DNA of 64,000 bases. Source: Arcticibacter tournemirensis. GTDB lineage: Bacteria > Bacteroidota > Bacteroidia > Sphingobacteriales > Sphingobacteriaceae. Under the pieces are notes generated by a model that had not been told where the DNA came from, did no database searches, and was given only the letters and a program-made list of their open reading frames with translations. The stretch is taken from NCBI RefSeq assembly GCF_006716645.1, contig NZ_VFPL01000001.1, forward strand, positions 1,736,001 through 1,800,000, read 5' to 3'. Both the position numbers and the translations under genes were made by a program. Below are positions 53,116-62,936 of the stretch, in pieces (the stretch's first letter is position 1; each line of letters opens with the position of its first letter).

Positions 53116-54816
53116 TTACAGTTGTTTATTGCTCTGGTTTTCCTCAAAAAAAGTAGTGGTTGTAGTGCCGGAATTTGCCGGAGGTAAGGTGCCGCCGATG
53201 GTCATAACCAGTTTTTCAAAGTCTTCCCGGGCTACCCGCGCTTTATTACGGGCTTTCGTTCTGTAATTGTAAATGGTGCTCAGGGAATAACGAAGAAACG
53301 CCGCTATTTTAACGCTGTCGGTAATGCCGAGCCTGACAAGGGCGAAAACGCGAAGCTCGGTATTAAGCAATTCGCCATGTTTCAGCGTTACCTGCTCATT
53401 GGGAAGCAGCAGCTCATTGAATTCATGGATAAATTGAGGGTAGAGGTTTAAGAATATGTTGTCAAATACTTTGTAGAGCTCCTCAATTTCATTCTCCACT
53501 ACAGCATTTGATCGCAGCATTTTAAAAAGAGCGTCGATCCGTTTTTCAGTTGCTACCTTATTCAGGTTTTTCCGGTAGTCTTCAAGCTTATTGATGTAGG
53601 TAGAGCAAAGGTCGAAAAACTGCGCAATATATACTTCTTTCACGTGGTTCGATTCGAATAGTTGGGCGTTTACCTCGCTCAGATGAAAATTAGTTTTGCT
53701 CAGCTGCTGGTTGAGTCCGGCCAGTTGCTGACCGGTGATGTGTAACTCTTCTTTTATTCTTGATACCTTCTTCATCTGAAGATAGACGTATATAATTGCA
53801 GCAGTGAGGATAACCGAGAGTATGCTGATTAGCAGAAGGTAGAGCTGAAGCTGGTTCTTTTGTTTTGCCTCCTTTTCGAGATATGCCGTATTAATGATAG
53901 AATACAGTTCTGACATTCGTAATGTGCGGAACTTCACATCACAAAATATAGCATCGTCAATGGCCGACCGTGTATAGGTGTAGGCCCGGTCAATTTCACC
54001 ATCGTAATAAAACACAATAGCAAGATTTTGCAGGGAAGCGTGGTCTTTAATAGCGTTTTTGATATCGGTGATGGCAGACAGCGCATAATAGTGAATAGCC
54101 TGGTCCATTCTTCCCTGTGAATGATATACGGTTGCCAGAAGATAGGTCCCCATGGCATAATCTGCATAGTTTCTTTTCGCTTCTCCCAGCAGTTTTAAGA
54201 GATGGCTCTGAGCCTCTTTTAGCTTACCGTCATAGATATATTTTTGTGCTCTGTTTAGCTTGAACTTTACAGAACTTGGGTTCAGTTCGTTTAATAGGGA
54301 ATCACGGTATTTACTTATCTGAGCAACATAGGCCTTATTATAAGTATTGGTGGTGTAGTGCTCCAGGAAGAGGATCTGTGATTCGTAATACCTTATCCAA
54401 AGCGGCTTTGAAAGAGATTCCCTTTTAACACTTTTCAGGATGTTCTGCGATTCGAGGAACTTGCCAGTGGAAGAATATAAATTTGACAACTGGAGGAGGC
54501 TGGCCGTGATCAGGTCGTCTCTTTTCAGGGAACGTGCAATCTGAAGACACCGGTCGGCATACGAAATTGCAATAGTGATTTTATACTTCTGATATTCCCC
54601 GCATAAGCGCTTGTTGATATTGTATTGCCCCAGGGGCGACCGGTTGCCTGACAGAACTTCTTTGAGCCTGGCGATCCTCTTCTCTTTTTTTTGAGAATAT
54701 GTTTCTTTATTCCGGATAGCCGCGTTCAGCTCTGTGATAACTGCCTGCGTATCTTCAGCAAAAGTTATTTTGCCCGAAAAAAGTAAGAGAATAAGCAGGA
54801 ATCTGACGGTCTTCAC
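53116..54816 (-). CDS. DUF6377 membrane-bound TPR regulator
   Basis: 566 residues: signal peptide, periplasmic TPR-like helical repeats (about 80-320, for example DYAMGTYLLATVYHSQGRMDQAIHYYALSA), one transmembrane helix (about 327-348, LYLLLISILSVILTAAIIYVYL), a coiled-coil (about 350-400), and a cytoplasmic DUF6377 region whose C-terminal part (RVFALVRLGITDSVKIAAFLRYSLSTIYNYRTKARNKA) reads as a LuxR-like helix-turn-helix. Such proteins are thought to couple envelope signals to utilisation-locus transcription. The start is GTG 54816; no ATG is in frame nearby. It has its own -7 element and is separated from the upstream genes by a terminator. Confidence 0.88.
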   Translation of the reverse strand: MKTVRFLLILLLFSGKITFAEDTQAVITELNAAIRNKETYSQKKEKRIARLKEVLSGNRSPLGQYNINKRLCGEYQKYKITIAISYADRCLQIARSLKRDDLITASLLQLSNLYSSTGKFLESQNILKSVKRESLSKPLWIRYYESQILFLEHYTTNTYNKAYVAQISKYRDSLLNELNPSSVKFKLNRAQKYIYDGKLKEAQSHLLKLLGEAKRNYADYAMGTYLLATVYHSQGRMDQAIHYYALSAITDIKNAIKDHASLQNLAIVFYYDGEIDRAYTYTRSAIDDAIFCDVKFRTLRMSELYSIINTAYLEKEAKQKNQLQLYLLLISILSVILTAAIIYVYLQMKKVSRIKEELHITGQQLAGLNQQLSKTNFHLSEVNAQLFESNHVKEVYIAQFFDLCSTYINKLEDYRKNLNKVATEKRIDALFKMLRSNAVVENEIEELYKVFDNIFLNLYPQFIHEFNELLLPNEQVTLKHGELLNTELRVFALVRLGITDSVKIAAFLRYSLSTIYNYRTKARNKARVAREDFEKLVMTIGGTLPPANSGTTTTTFFEENQSNKQL

Positions 54817-54838
54817 TATTCATCATTCAGGTGGAAGG

Positions 54839-54846
54839 CAAAGATA
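54839..54846 (-). promoter_or_regulatory. Putative -7 element for the DUF6377 regulator gene
   Basis: On the minus strand this reads TATCTTTG, an exact TAnnTTTG match, 22 bases before the GTG start and directly downstream of the terminator hairpin. Confidence 0.55.
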
Positions 54847-54858
54847 GTAATTTACAGA

Positions 54859-54903
54859 TAAGCCGGCAGTACAGCACGATGATTGCTGTAAGCTGCCGGC
54901 TTA
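54859..54903 (-). terminator. Terminator after the SusCD-DUF1735 operon
   Basis: TAAGCCGGCAG and CTGCCGGCTTA enclose TACAGCA / TGCTGTA with loop CGATGAT and a two-base bulge: an 18-bp stem. It lies between the DUF1735 gene stop and the regulator promoter. Confidence 0.85.
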
Positions 54904-54920
54904 ATGGAACATAGTTCTGG

Positions 54921-56393
54921 TTAATCTACTCTTCTGAAGTCAATATCCGATATTGTGATGCCACCGGTTCCCAGGTTCCCACCACCGCCTCTGATCACGA
55001 TATAGACTTTGCCGCTTGTGTTAAACTTCACAATGTTACCGCTTCCGGAGCATTTAATGGTCGACAGCAGCCCGTTAAAAGGTGTATTGCCGCAGCCCGA
55101 CCATGTGTTTAGTCCCATCCGGTTTCCTCCGTCGCCGTAGTCAGAACCCTGTGAAGGAACTGCCGTACCTACATATACTTCAAGCCAGGTATCGGAGGCG
55201 CCGTTGCCCGCTACTTTCATATCGATTTTATAGTTCTTGTTCGCTTTTACCTGTATGGGCTGGAAGACGCCTTCATGTCCCCAGTTTCCTCCTTCGGCAA
55301 GGATACTGCCGTTGGGGTTGACCGTGAAGGTGACTCCGGCTGATATCCGCAAAACCTGCCAGGCCGAATGAACCAGCAGATTAGTGGGAGGAACAACCTC
55401 ATCCAGTAAAGAATCTACATCGAAATAAACCACTGCTTTCTCCTTTGTTGGGTCAACAGAAAATTGGGAAGGATTGGCCAGCTTTAGTCCTATTGCAGCT
55501 TTTTTTCCTGAATATTGATTTAGTCGTGCAATCTTTATTTTGGGGAAGGCATTACCCGTTATTACGTTTCCGGTTTTGGATAAGGAAACCTTTGTTTCAA
55601 GGCTGTAATCGTCTGGTGTCAGCGTTACTGTGCCGGCAGGGAGTTTACCTGCCTGTATCAGGTTGGCTACTGCATTGTTATCGGCAAGTACATCTACTGT
55701 AAAAGCGCCTAGATCGGCAGTGCCTTCGCGCTCAACCGCCACGGGTAACTCAACCGTATTAGTCGTTCTGTTTAATGTATATCCTGCCGAAACCAGATTG
55801 ATCTTACCATTGTTGGAAGCGGCCGATGGGAAGCCAATCAGGCCAGCTACCGAATTAACATTAAAATAAAGGACCACCCTGTTCATGTCATCACTCACCG
55901 AGTATCGCGAAGTTCCGGTTATTTTTAGCCCCACAGCTACGTTTTTGCCGGCATATTGTCCCAGGCTTCGGATCTTAACCTTCGGAACCGCATTCCCTTT
56001 CATCATATCATGCTCCACCTGCAGTGTGTCTGTTGCGACTAATGTAAAGCTGGCAGGGTCGAGGACAACTGTATTTGCAGGTAAGTCGCCCGATAGTATA
56101 AGAGCGGGAATGGCGCTGTTATCAACGGCTATATCCACCGTAAACGGCTCCGACCCGGCCTGCCCTCCGCGGAATATAGGGATAGGAAAATTTGCTGTTT
56201 GGGTTTTAACATCTATTTCCATTTTTGTGTCCTGAATCCCGTTAATAATTCCTTTATCTTTCCCATTAAGGAAATACACTTTAAAGGGCTCATTTCCTGT
56301 TGCATTGATTCCTTCAATCGTTTCCTGTTTACAAGCTGAGCTGAACATCAGCAGGCAGGCGAACAGTGTTGATATAGATTTATGAAATTTCAT
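54921..56393 (-). CDS. DUF1735-repeat surface lipoprotein with C-terminal binding-like domain
   Basis: 490-residue lipoprotein (lipobox FSSAC, start at ATG 56393). Two beta-sandwich repeats of the DUF1735 type are visible (about 30-170 and 185-325): each has (F)(P)IP(I)FRGG or ELPVAVEREG, then VDxAVDNSAIPALI/VDVLADNNAVANLI, LPAxTVxLxPxxF/Y and IGLK(I/L). The C-terminal region (about 335-490) is Gly/Trp-rich (EGGNWGHEGVFQPIQVKANKNY) and ends in IRGGGGNLGTGGITISDIDF, resembling a carbohydrate-binding jelly roll. It follows susD by about 30 bp and is expected to bind the glycan at the cell surface. Confidence 0.82.
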   Translation of the reverse strand: MKFHKSISTLFACLLMFSSACKQETIEGINATGNEPFKVYFLNGKDKGIINGIQDTKMEIDVKTQTANFPIPIFRGGQAGSEPFTVDIAVDNSAIPALILSGDLPANTVVLDPASFTLVATDTLQVEHDMMKGNAVPKVKIRSLGQYAGKNVAVGLKITGTSRYSVSDDMNRVVLYFNVNSVAGLIGFPSAASNNGKINLVSAGYTLNRTTNTVELPVAVEREGTADLGAFTVDVLADNNAVANLIQAGKLPAGTVTLTPDDYSLETKVSLSKTGNVITGNAFPKIKIARLNQYSGKKAAIGLKLANPSQFSVDPTKEKAVVYFDVDSLLDEVVPPTNLLVHSAWQVLRISAGVTFTVNPNGSILAEGGNWGHEGVFQPIQVKANKNYKIDMKVAGNGASDTWLEVYVGTAVPSQGSDYGDGGNRMGLNTWSGCGNTPFNGLLSTIKCSGSGNIVKFNTSGKVYIVIRGGGGNLGTGGITISDIDFRRVD

Positions 56394-56423
56394 ATCTGTA
56401 ATCATTTTATGGTCTGAATTATA

Positions 56424-58127
56424 TTACCAACCGGTATTTTGTGCCCATCCGGTCTTGTTGACCTCTGCCTGGGGAATTGGATACCAGTTCATTTTCCCGT
56501 CAAAAGCTCTGTCCTCCAGTTTCTTCACAGAGTAGGTGAATGTCGCCGTACTTCCCGAGCCATTTTTTGTAATGTCAACGCGGTTCAGTGGAGCTTTAAA
56601 GTAATCAGTCGCCTTATTCCAGCGGCGGACATCCCAAAAGCGGTGGTTTTCAAAACTCAGTTCAACGTTTCTTTCCCTTTCGATTGCAGCCTGATTTAGT
56701 TGAGCTGCAGTTAGCGGCGGCATGCCAGACCTGTTTCTCACCTGATTGATGGCCTGAAGGGCTGTCATTCCGAAACTTCCCGGATCAGATTCTGCTCCAT
56801 AAGCATTGAACATCGCTTCAGCATAATTTAACAATACCTCAGCATAACGGAAGTAAATCCAGTTATGATCGGAAGTGGTGTTGGTGACAAGGTTGAGCGC
56901 AGGATTACTCCATTTAGAAAGATAATAACCTGTTTTGGTAGCGTTCAGTTTAGGAAGACCGCTGTTTCCGCCATAGAATGTCTCTATTGTTGTGGAATTG
57001 AACATCGAATTATTGGTGATCACTGTTGCCGCCAGTCTGGGATCCCTGTTCTGATACGGATTGCCCGTATGGGCAGGATTACTCCAGTTGAAGGGAACCG
57101 AACCAGTTACCGTGCCTGCGCCATCCTTTTCCAGCACTTCGAATGCATCCACAAAATTCTGTGAAGGTGTTACACTCTGGCCATTGCTATTTTCAAATAC
57201 AATGGGGAAGTTGTTTTTTTCAATCCAGTTCATCGCACCATATCGCCTGTAGAAGATCAGTTCGGCTGTGCCGGCATTGTCTTTACTGAATATCTTCGCA
57301 TACGAGGCGTCGAGGCTATACTTCGCAAGCTGGATCACTTCGTTGGCTGCGCTTGCTGCCTGTGCCCAGGTTATGGTCGATCCGTTTGCTTTATACAAGG
57401 GACTCGCTCCATACAGTAATACTCTCGCTTTAAGTGCTCTGACAGCCCCATGTCTCACTCGCCCGTCGTCGTACCACGACGCAGTAAGATTTGCGGGGAT
57501 AATTGCAGCGGATTTATCACACAGTGAAACAATATATTTCAGGGACTCGTCCAGTGTACTCCTTTGGACATTTTTCCATGTTGATGCATCTGCAGGGTCG
57601 AGCGGTTCGTCTAAAAGCGGAACCCCGCCGTATCTTTTTACCAGCTCGAAGTAAAAGAATGCCTTCAGAAACAGGGCTTCGCCTTCCATGTACTTTACAT
57701 TGTCACGGGCGTTGAAGTAGTTGGAAGAGTCGACACCCACTACGCCGTTCTTAATATAGGCGATGTCAATTGTTCCTTTGTTTTTGAGGAATAGATTCGC
57801 ATTCCTGATCCCTTCAAAGTTATTGTTCCATGACGCATCAGGGTTGGTGTACTGATTCCATATCCCCAGGTTAAATGTCTGCGAGGTGGCATCAACACTT
57901 GTGCTTTCTGCATTATCCGTCGCTGCTTCCATATTTAAGTTTGCGAAGCCATCGGGAAGGTAACTGTAAATATTCCAAAGCGCCGACTGGGCGTAGGGGT
58001 AATTGCTGTATAACTGTTCTACAGATATGTTGGCGTCAATCTTTCTGACATCTAAATAGTCATCCTTACAAGCGCACAAAGCCGAGGCTAATGTCAACAA
58101 GGAGATTATATAATGATTTCTTTTCAT
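56424..58127 (-). CDS. SusD/RagB-family lipoprotein (locus 2, pair 1)
   Basis: 567 residues with lipoprotein signal (LASALCAC). SusD architecture: RNANLFLKN-type helix, YMEGEALFLKAFFYFELVKRYGGVPLLDEPLD, KARVLLYGASPLY, FRYAEVLLNYAEAMF, INQVRNRSGMPPLT and the C-terminal ELSFENHRFWDVRRW block. It lies 23 bp downstream of its SusC partner gene. The ligand is unknown; the downstream GH3 suggests a beta-linked glycan. Confidence 0.94.
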   Translation of the reverse strand: MKRNHYIISLLTLASALCACKDDYLDVRKIDANISVEQLYSNYPYAQSALWNIYSYLPDGFANLNMEAATDNAESTSVDATSQTFNLGIWNQYTNPDASWNNNFEGIRNANLFLKNKGTIDIAYIKNGVVGVDSSNYFNARDNVKYMEGEALFLKAFFYFELVKRYGGVPLLDEPLDPADASTWKNVQRSTLDESLKYIVSLCDKSAAIIPANLTASWYDDGRVRHGAVRALKARVLLYGASPLYKANGSTITWAQAASAANEVIQLAKYSLDASYAKIFSKDNAGTAELIFYRRYGAMNWIEKNNFPIVFENSNGQSVTPSQNFVDAFEVLEKDGAGTVTGSVPFNWSNPAHTGNPYQNRDPRLAATVITNNSMFNSTTIETFYGGNSGLPKLNATKTGYYLSKWSNPALNLVTNTTSDHNWIYFRYAEVLLNYAEAMFNAYGAESDPGSFGMTALQAINQVRNRSGMPPLTAAQLNQAAIERERNVELSFENHRFWDVRRWNKATDYFKAPLNRVDITKNGSGSTATFTYSVKKLEDRAFDGKMNWYPIPQAEVNKTGWAQNTGW

Positions 58128-58150
58128 TGTCTATGCTTTACAGATTATTA

Positions 58151-60955
58151 TTAAAACCGCGCTTTCATTCCGAAGGTCACCGCCTTCATCAGCGGATAGC
58201 CCATCGACAACCGCTCTGCTTCAAGGTCTTCCAGTTTATCCAATGTAAACAGGTTCGTACCGTTCAGGAATACCCGGATGTTTTCGATCCTTTTAACCGA
58301 CTTGATCTTAGGGATTGTATACCCCAGCTCAACACTTCTCAGCTTAAAGAAATTTCCATTGCGCAGCCAGAAGTCTGATTGCTGGTCGTTGTTTTTATTG
58401 CTGAGCGTAGACAACCTCGGGTAGTCGGCTGTCGCCGCATTCTCGGGAGTCCAGTTATTCAGCGAGAAAGCGGTCATATTGTTATTGTTTACAAACGGGT
58501 GTGTATAGATGTAGGTATCGTTCAGCAGGCTTACTGTGCGGTTTAGTACTCCTTGCATGTATGCATCGAAATCAAACCCTTTAAACCTGAATCCCAGGTT
58601 AAAACCTAATGTTACTTCCGGCAATTTTGCATAGTCGAAAGGAACCATGTCATAGTTGTTGATCACTCCGTTATTGTCCTGGTCTTTGAATTTCAGATCA
58701 CCGGGCTTAACGGTTGCATATGAAGACGTTACAACACCTTGCTTTGGAAGGCCGTTCGCATCAAAGTCCCCTTCCTGGTAGAATCCTTCGAAAGCCAGAC
58801 CTTTAAACTGATCAAGTCGGTATCCTCTGGCGTAGAGGTAATCGAAAGGCTGGGCCTCTTCAGATTTTTTTGTGATCTCGTTCCTTGCAAATGCAGCGGA
58901 GCCTCTCAGGTAGTATTTAAAGTTATGATCGTTGTTGTCAAATGAAAGAGATGCTTCAAATCCGTGATTTTTTACCTCTCCTGTGTTCATATACTGAAGA
59001 GAAAACCCTGTAAAGGCAGGAATGTCGGCATTGGGTATTTCCAGAATGCCCGACCTCTTTTCGCTGAATACATCAATGTTGGCCGTCAGCTTTTTAAATA
59101 ACTGGAGGTCAACGCCAATGTTCAGTGTGGTTTTTTCTTCCCATGTTGCATCCGGATTGGCGATCGATCCTTCCTTTCTGCCGTCTTTCGTCGAGTTGCC
59201 GGTACCCAGTTTCCAGCTGCCAGCCCCTGTTGCCCACTGCTGATAAAGGAAGCGGCGGTCTTCGTTCGTGTTTCCTACTTTTCCATAGGTGGCACGAAGT
59301 TTTAGGTAGCTAATCGCGGTGCTGTTGTTTAGAAAATCTTCGTTAGATAGTACCCATCCCAGCCCAGCTGCAGGGAAGAATCCATACCGTTTCCCGGGAG
59401 CAAAATCGGTAGATCCGATGTATGATGCGACGAAATCAAATAGATAGGTCTTATTATAGTCGTAAGATACGTTTCCGGATAGACCCTGATTCCTCAGTTC
59501 GTACACAAGCCCGTTTTTAGAGTAGTTTTGCCTTTTTGCCAAAACGCTTCCTGACCAGGTATTTTTACCGAAGGTCCTGCTGTATTCTAGTCCGATCTGC
59601 CCGGTAGTTCTGTTCCAGTGACTGGTTTCGCCTTCATTGATGTTTTCGCTTACACTACCCCTCTGGATGTAAATCACCTCGCCGTTCGCGTTTAAAAGTG
59701 GCTCATCATTTGCCCCCTTGCTGATTTCGTAGGCTGGCTGGCCAAATTGCTTTTGATAGAAGCCCACATATTGGTTGCTGAATGAAAGGCCTCCTTTTAA
59801 TGCCAGTCCTTTTGTTATAGCATCGAGCTTTTCGGTAAAGGAGACATTGGTTTGAAGGTTACGTGTATGAGAGTTCCAGATACCGAAGCGCTGCAGTCTT
59901 TGCACGGGATTAAAATTATAGGCCGAACTCGTACCCCAGGTACCGTTAGGATTATGAACAGGGAAGGCTGCAGCAGGAATCCTTAACAGATTGTCGAATA
60001 ATTCAGTTGCGGTAAATCCCGCCGGAGTATTTTTGTCTTCCGTGATTGCCGAGATATTGGCGGTAACAGAAAGACTTTTGCTTAACTGCAGATCGACGTT
60101 ACCTCTTAAGTTGATCTTGTTATAACGCGCATTCGTGCCGAAGTCCTTGTCGATAGCGTCAGCATTTTTATAGAGACCTGTGAAGTCGGTATAATTCATC
60201 AGTACGAAATACCGCGTCTTGGGACTTCCTCCTCTGAAAGAAACGTTATAGTCCTGGATCTTTGATGTGTTCTTCAGAGCCTCCTTATACCAGTCCACAT
60301 TTGGATGAAAAGGGTCGTCTGTCGCCTTATAAAGTTCCGGATTATTATACTTCAGTGGTAGTCCGTCATTGGCCAGCGCTTTGTTATAGTTGCTTGTGAA
60401 ATCAAAGGCATTCACCACGGAGGGCAACTCTATCGCACTCTGAATGCCATAGCGGGCGTTCGCCGAAATCTTCACTTTGTCATTGCTGCCAGACAATGTC
60501 TTAATCCAGAGGACACCTGCGCCTCCCTGAAGTCCGAATGGAGCCAGGGCGAGGGCATCTTTAAGCAGTGTGACAGATTCAATCTCGTAGGCCGACAGAG
60601 AACTGATTGCATTCATGTCAACCTCGTATCCGTCAAGGTAAATAAGTACTTTATTTCCGCCGATATTCCAGCTGCTTTGTCCTCTTAAATAAAGGGTGGG
60701 ATTGTCGTATCCCGGTTCACCAGAGCCTGTCTCTACGGTCAGTCCGGGGATCCTTCCCTGAAGGGTATTCAGGAGGTTCCCCACCATCATTCTTTGGATC
60801 TCTTCTCCGCTTAATGTGAAGGTTGATCCTGTCCTGTGCTTAACTACAGACACCGAAGAGGTGTCTGAGCTGGTTTGAGCCCGGGCAGTCAGAAAGCAGA
60901 AGAATGAAAAAATACAGGCAAAAAGTTTAATATATTCTTTTCTTATTTGTTTCAT
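58151..60955 (-). CDS. SusC/RagA-family transporter lacking the CarboxypepD domain (locus 2, pair 1)
   Basis: 934-residue TonB-dependent transporter. The signal peptide (to about 26, LTARAQ) is followed within about 25 residues by the plug (TFTLSGEEIQRMMVGNLLNTLQGRIPGLTVETGSGEPG), so the usual N-terminal CarboxypepD_reg-like domain is missing. The plug carries LYLRGQSSWN and VLIYLDGYEVDMNAIS in place of the common VVDGV. Barrel motifs such as NPDATWEEKTTLNIGVDLQLF and the FGMKARF terminus are normal. It follows the SusD of pair 2 with a 67-bp gap containing a stem-loop. Confidence 0.93.
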   Translation of the reverse strand: MKQIRKEYIKLFACIFSFFCFLTARAQTSSDTSSVSVVKHRTGSTFTLSGEEIQRMMVGNLLNTLQGRIPGLTVETGSGEPGYDNPTLYLRGQSSWNIGGNKVLIYLDGYEVDMNAISSLSAYEIESVTLLKDALALAPFGLQGGAGVLWIKTLSGSNDKVKISANARYGIQSAIELPSVVNAFDFTSNYNKALANDGLPLKYNNPELYKATDDPFHPNVDWYKEALKNTSKIQDYNVSFRGGSPKTRYFVLMNYTDFTGLYKNADAIDKDFGTNARYNKINLRGNVDLQLSKSLSVTANISAITEDKNTPAGFTATELFDNLLRIPAAAFPVHNPNGTWGTSSAYNFNPVQRLQRFGIWNSHTRNLQTNVSFTEKLDAITKGLALKGGLSFSNQYVGFYQKQFGQPAYEISKGANDEPLLNANGEVIYIQRGSVSENINEGETSHWNRTTGQIGLEYSRTFGKNTWSGSVLAKRQNYSKNGLVYELRNQGLSGNVSYDYNKTYLFDFVASYIGSTDFAPGKRYGFFPAAGLGWVLSNEDFLNNSTAISYLKLRATYGKVGNTNEDRRFLYQQWATGAGSWKLGTGNSTKDGRKEGSIANPDATWEEKTTLNIGVDLQLFKKLTANIDVFSEKRSGILEIPNADIPAFTGFSLQYMNTGEVKNHGFEASLSFDNNDHNFKYYLRGSAAFARNEITKKSEEAQPFDYLYARGYRLDQFKGLAFEGFYQEGDFDANGLPKQGVVTSSYATVKPGDLKFKDQDNNGVINNYDMVPFDYAKLPEVTLGFNLGFRFKGFDFDAYMQGVLNRTVSLLNDTYIYTHPFVNNNNMTAFSLNNWTPENAATADYPRLSTLSNKNNDQQSDFWLRNGNFFKLRSVELGYTIPKIKSVKRIENIRVFLNGTNLFTLDKLEDLEAERLSMGYPLMKAVTFGMKARF

Positions 60956-60972
60956 TTGAATAAATATTGGTC

Positions 60973-61008
60973 AGTGTGCCTTTAGTCAAAGGCGTCAGCG
61001 AGCACACT
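60973..61008 (-). promoter_or_regulatory. Intercistronic stem-loop between susD (pair 2) and susC (pair 1)
   Basis: AGTGTGC (60973-60979) pairs with GCACACT (61002-61008), and an alternative inner stem GCCTTT/AAAGGC (60978-60993) overlaps it by two bases. It sits in the gap between the two pairs and could modulate processing or partial termination. No U-run supports full termination. Confidence 0.5.
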
Positions 61009-61022
61009 TTGTTTATAAATGA

Positions 61023-62924
61023 TTACCAGCCCGGGTTTTGCCCATTCCATGATACACCGTCTCCCAGGTATTTCTTGCTCACCTCAGAAGAAATGAAAGG
61101 GAGGTAGTAATACTTAACCGGGAACACCTGGGTCATAAAAGGAACGATTCCCCACGATCTCTTCAGACTGCCGTCTGCACCTTTTCTTGCAGTTGTTGCG
61201 ATTCCCCGCAGCTCGGTGTTCAGTACGATATGAGCCTTCATCCATCTTAGGAGGTCGTTGTAACGATGTCCTTCGTAAGCCAGTTCAATGGTTCTTTCGT
61301 TTTGTACTGCGGCCTGAAAGCCCTGGTAATCCAACCCTGATTTATCGGGCATGCCGGCTCTTTTTCTTATTTCATTCAGATACTTGTAAGCATCGGCGTT
61401 AGGCCCGTTGTTGTATTCATTCAATGCTTCAGCATAGCTTAAATAGAATTCTGCCAGCCGGAATACCGGCCACGCAAAATGGTCCCAGCTCCCGTTGTCA
61501 ACCCTCGCTACAAACTTGTAAACGTCCAGCGCATATCCATCCGGCCCTACGTCGCTTTTAGAAAGCGCTCCTTCAGTAAAGCCATCGCCTGCCTTATAAA
61601 ACGGAATGGTGCCGTATTTACCGCCGCTGGCTGATCTATAGAACATTCCGTCATAAGCTACTGTCTGGTAAAAACGGGGATCAAGATTGAAGTTTCGGAT
61701 ATCGACCGGCAGGTCGTTGCCTGAAGCGGGGAGAGTGAACTTAGTTCCGTCCCTTTTCTCATAGAGTTGCATGAACTCTATAGGCATGTTGTTTTTTGCT
61801 CCCCACTCCCAGGCGCCCACTTTCGAAGAAAGATATTTTCCCCAGGCAGTTAGATTTGCGCCCCAGTCCCAACCGTCCTGGTTACGTGTGCTCACTAATA
61901 TTAGTTCATTGTTTGCATATACATTCCAGACAGCCTCATAGTCTCCAAGCCCGGCATAGTTGTCGGTGCCGATATCAGTGTCTGGTTTGTTGGTGTTATA
62001 GATGGCAACTCCCGCAGCATTTGAATTCTGAATAACGTCCCAGGCTGCTTCATACGCCTTTTTCCATCTTTCCTTGTCGTATGTTGGGTAGCACAAAACG
62101 GTATCTCTCTGATCGCCATATCTGGCAGCCGATATTACCGATTTCATATTATCGGGGGTGTTATAAAGCGGACTGGCCGCATATAATAACATCCTTGATT
62201 TAAGAGCAAGAGCTGCAAGCCTGGTAATCATTCCATACTCAGAGCTCGGGCGGGTAGCTGGCAACAAACCGGCAGCCTGATCACACCATTTAACCACACT
62301 GTCTACTACGGACTCAACAGACCTTCTTGGAATGTTGATATTGCCGTCGCCGGCTAATGCTGTCAATAAAATAGGAATGCCGCCGTAATGACGAAACAGC
62401 TCATAATGCTGTAGTGCCCTGCAGAATATGGCCTGGCCCTTTACGTCGTCTTTCCATCCCTGATCAGCATCTACTACCATGTCGATGTTTTTAAACACCA
62501 GGTTAGCTTGTCTAATCCCTTTATAATGCCAGCCAAAGGCTCCGCCGGTCACTTCACCATCGCGTCCGGCACCCCATCCATAATCCACATTGCTGTTGGC
62601 TCCCATGTTTCCCTTCTTAAAACTCGGAGCATTAATGCCGGCGTTGGTCCAGTCATATCCAGGAGTGATTATATAAAGGGCATCAGTAAGGATTTCTGGT
62701 CTTGGCACGTCGGTTGATCCCTGCGGAAGATAACTTCTTACACACCAGGAATACATCCTGGCTACAGCGAACCGCGCCTGGTCTTTTGTGTGAAATATGG
62801 TGTCGACAGTAACGGCGCCTCCTTTAGGCTTTTGCAAAAAATCCTTTGTACAGCCAGTTGCCATTACCAAAAACAGCAAGCCTGCCAAGAGCGAAATATT
62901 TAAGTTTGATCTCTTCATCTCCAT
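61023..62924 (-). CDS. SusD/RagB-family lipoprotein (locus 2, pair 2)
   Basis: 633 residues with lipobox (LVMATGC) and family blocks GIRQANLVFKNIDMV, QAIFCRALQHYELFRHYGGIPILLTAL, LALKSRMLLYAASPLYN, FRLAEFYLSYAEALNEYNNG, YLNEIRKRAGMPD and TIELAYEGHRYNDLLRWM. It is longer than the pair-1 SusD because of inserted loops around residues 250-420 (many Trp/Tyr). An alternative ATG two codons later is possible. It starts 13 bp after the partner SusC stop. Confidence 0.94.
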   Translation of the reverse strand: MEMKRSNLNISLLAGLLFLVMATGCTKDFLQKPKGGAVTVDTIFHTKDQARFAVARMYSWCVRSYLPQGSTDVPRPEILTDALYIITPGYDWTNAGINAPSFKKGNMGANSNVDYGWGAGRDGEVTGGAFGWHYKGIRQANLVFKNIDMVVDADQGWKDDVKGQAIFCRALQHYELFRHYGGIPILLTALAGDGNINIPRRSVESVVDSVVKWCDQAAGLLPATRPSSEYGMITRLAALALKSRMLLYAASPLYNTPDNMKSVISAARYGDQRDTVLCYPTYDKERWKKAYEAAWDVIQNSNAAGVAIYNTNKPDTDIGTDNYAGLGDYEAVWNVYANNELILVSTRNQDGWDWGANLTAWGKYLSSKVGAWEWGAKNNMPIEFMQLYEKRDGTKFTLPASGNDLPVDIRNFNLDPRFYQTVAYDGMFYRSASGGKYGTIPFYKAGDGFTEGALSKSDVGPDGYALDVYKFVARVDNGSWDHFAWPVFRLAEFYLSYAEALNEYNNGPNADAYKYLNEIRKRAGMPDKSGLDYQGFQAAVQNERTIELAYEGHRYNDLLRWMKAHIVLNTELRGIATTARKGADGSLKRSWGIVPFMTQVFPVKYYYLPFISSEVSKKYLGDGVSWNGQNPGW

Positions 62925-62936
62925 AACAATATCAGG

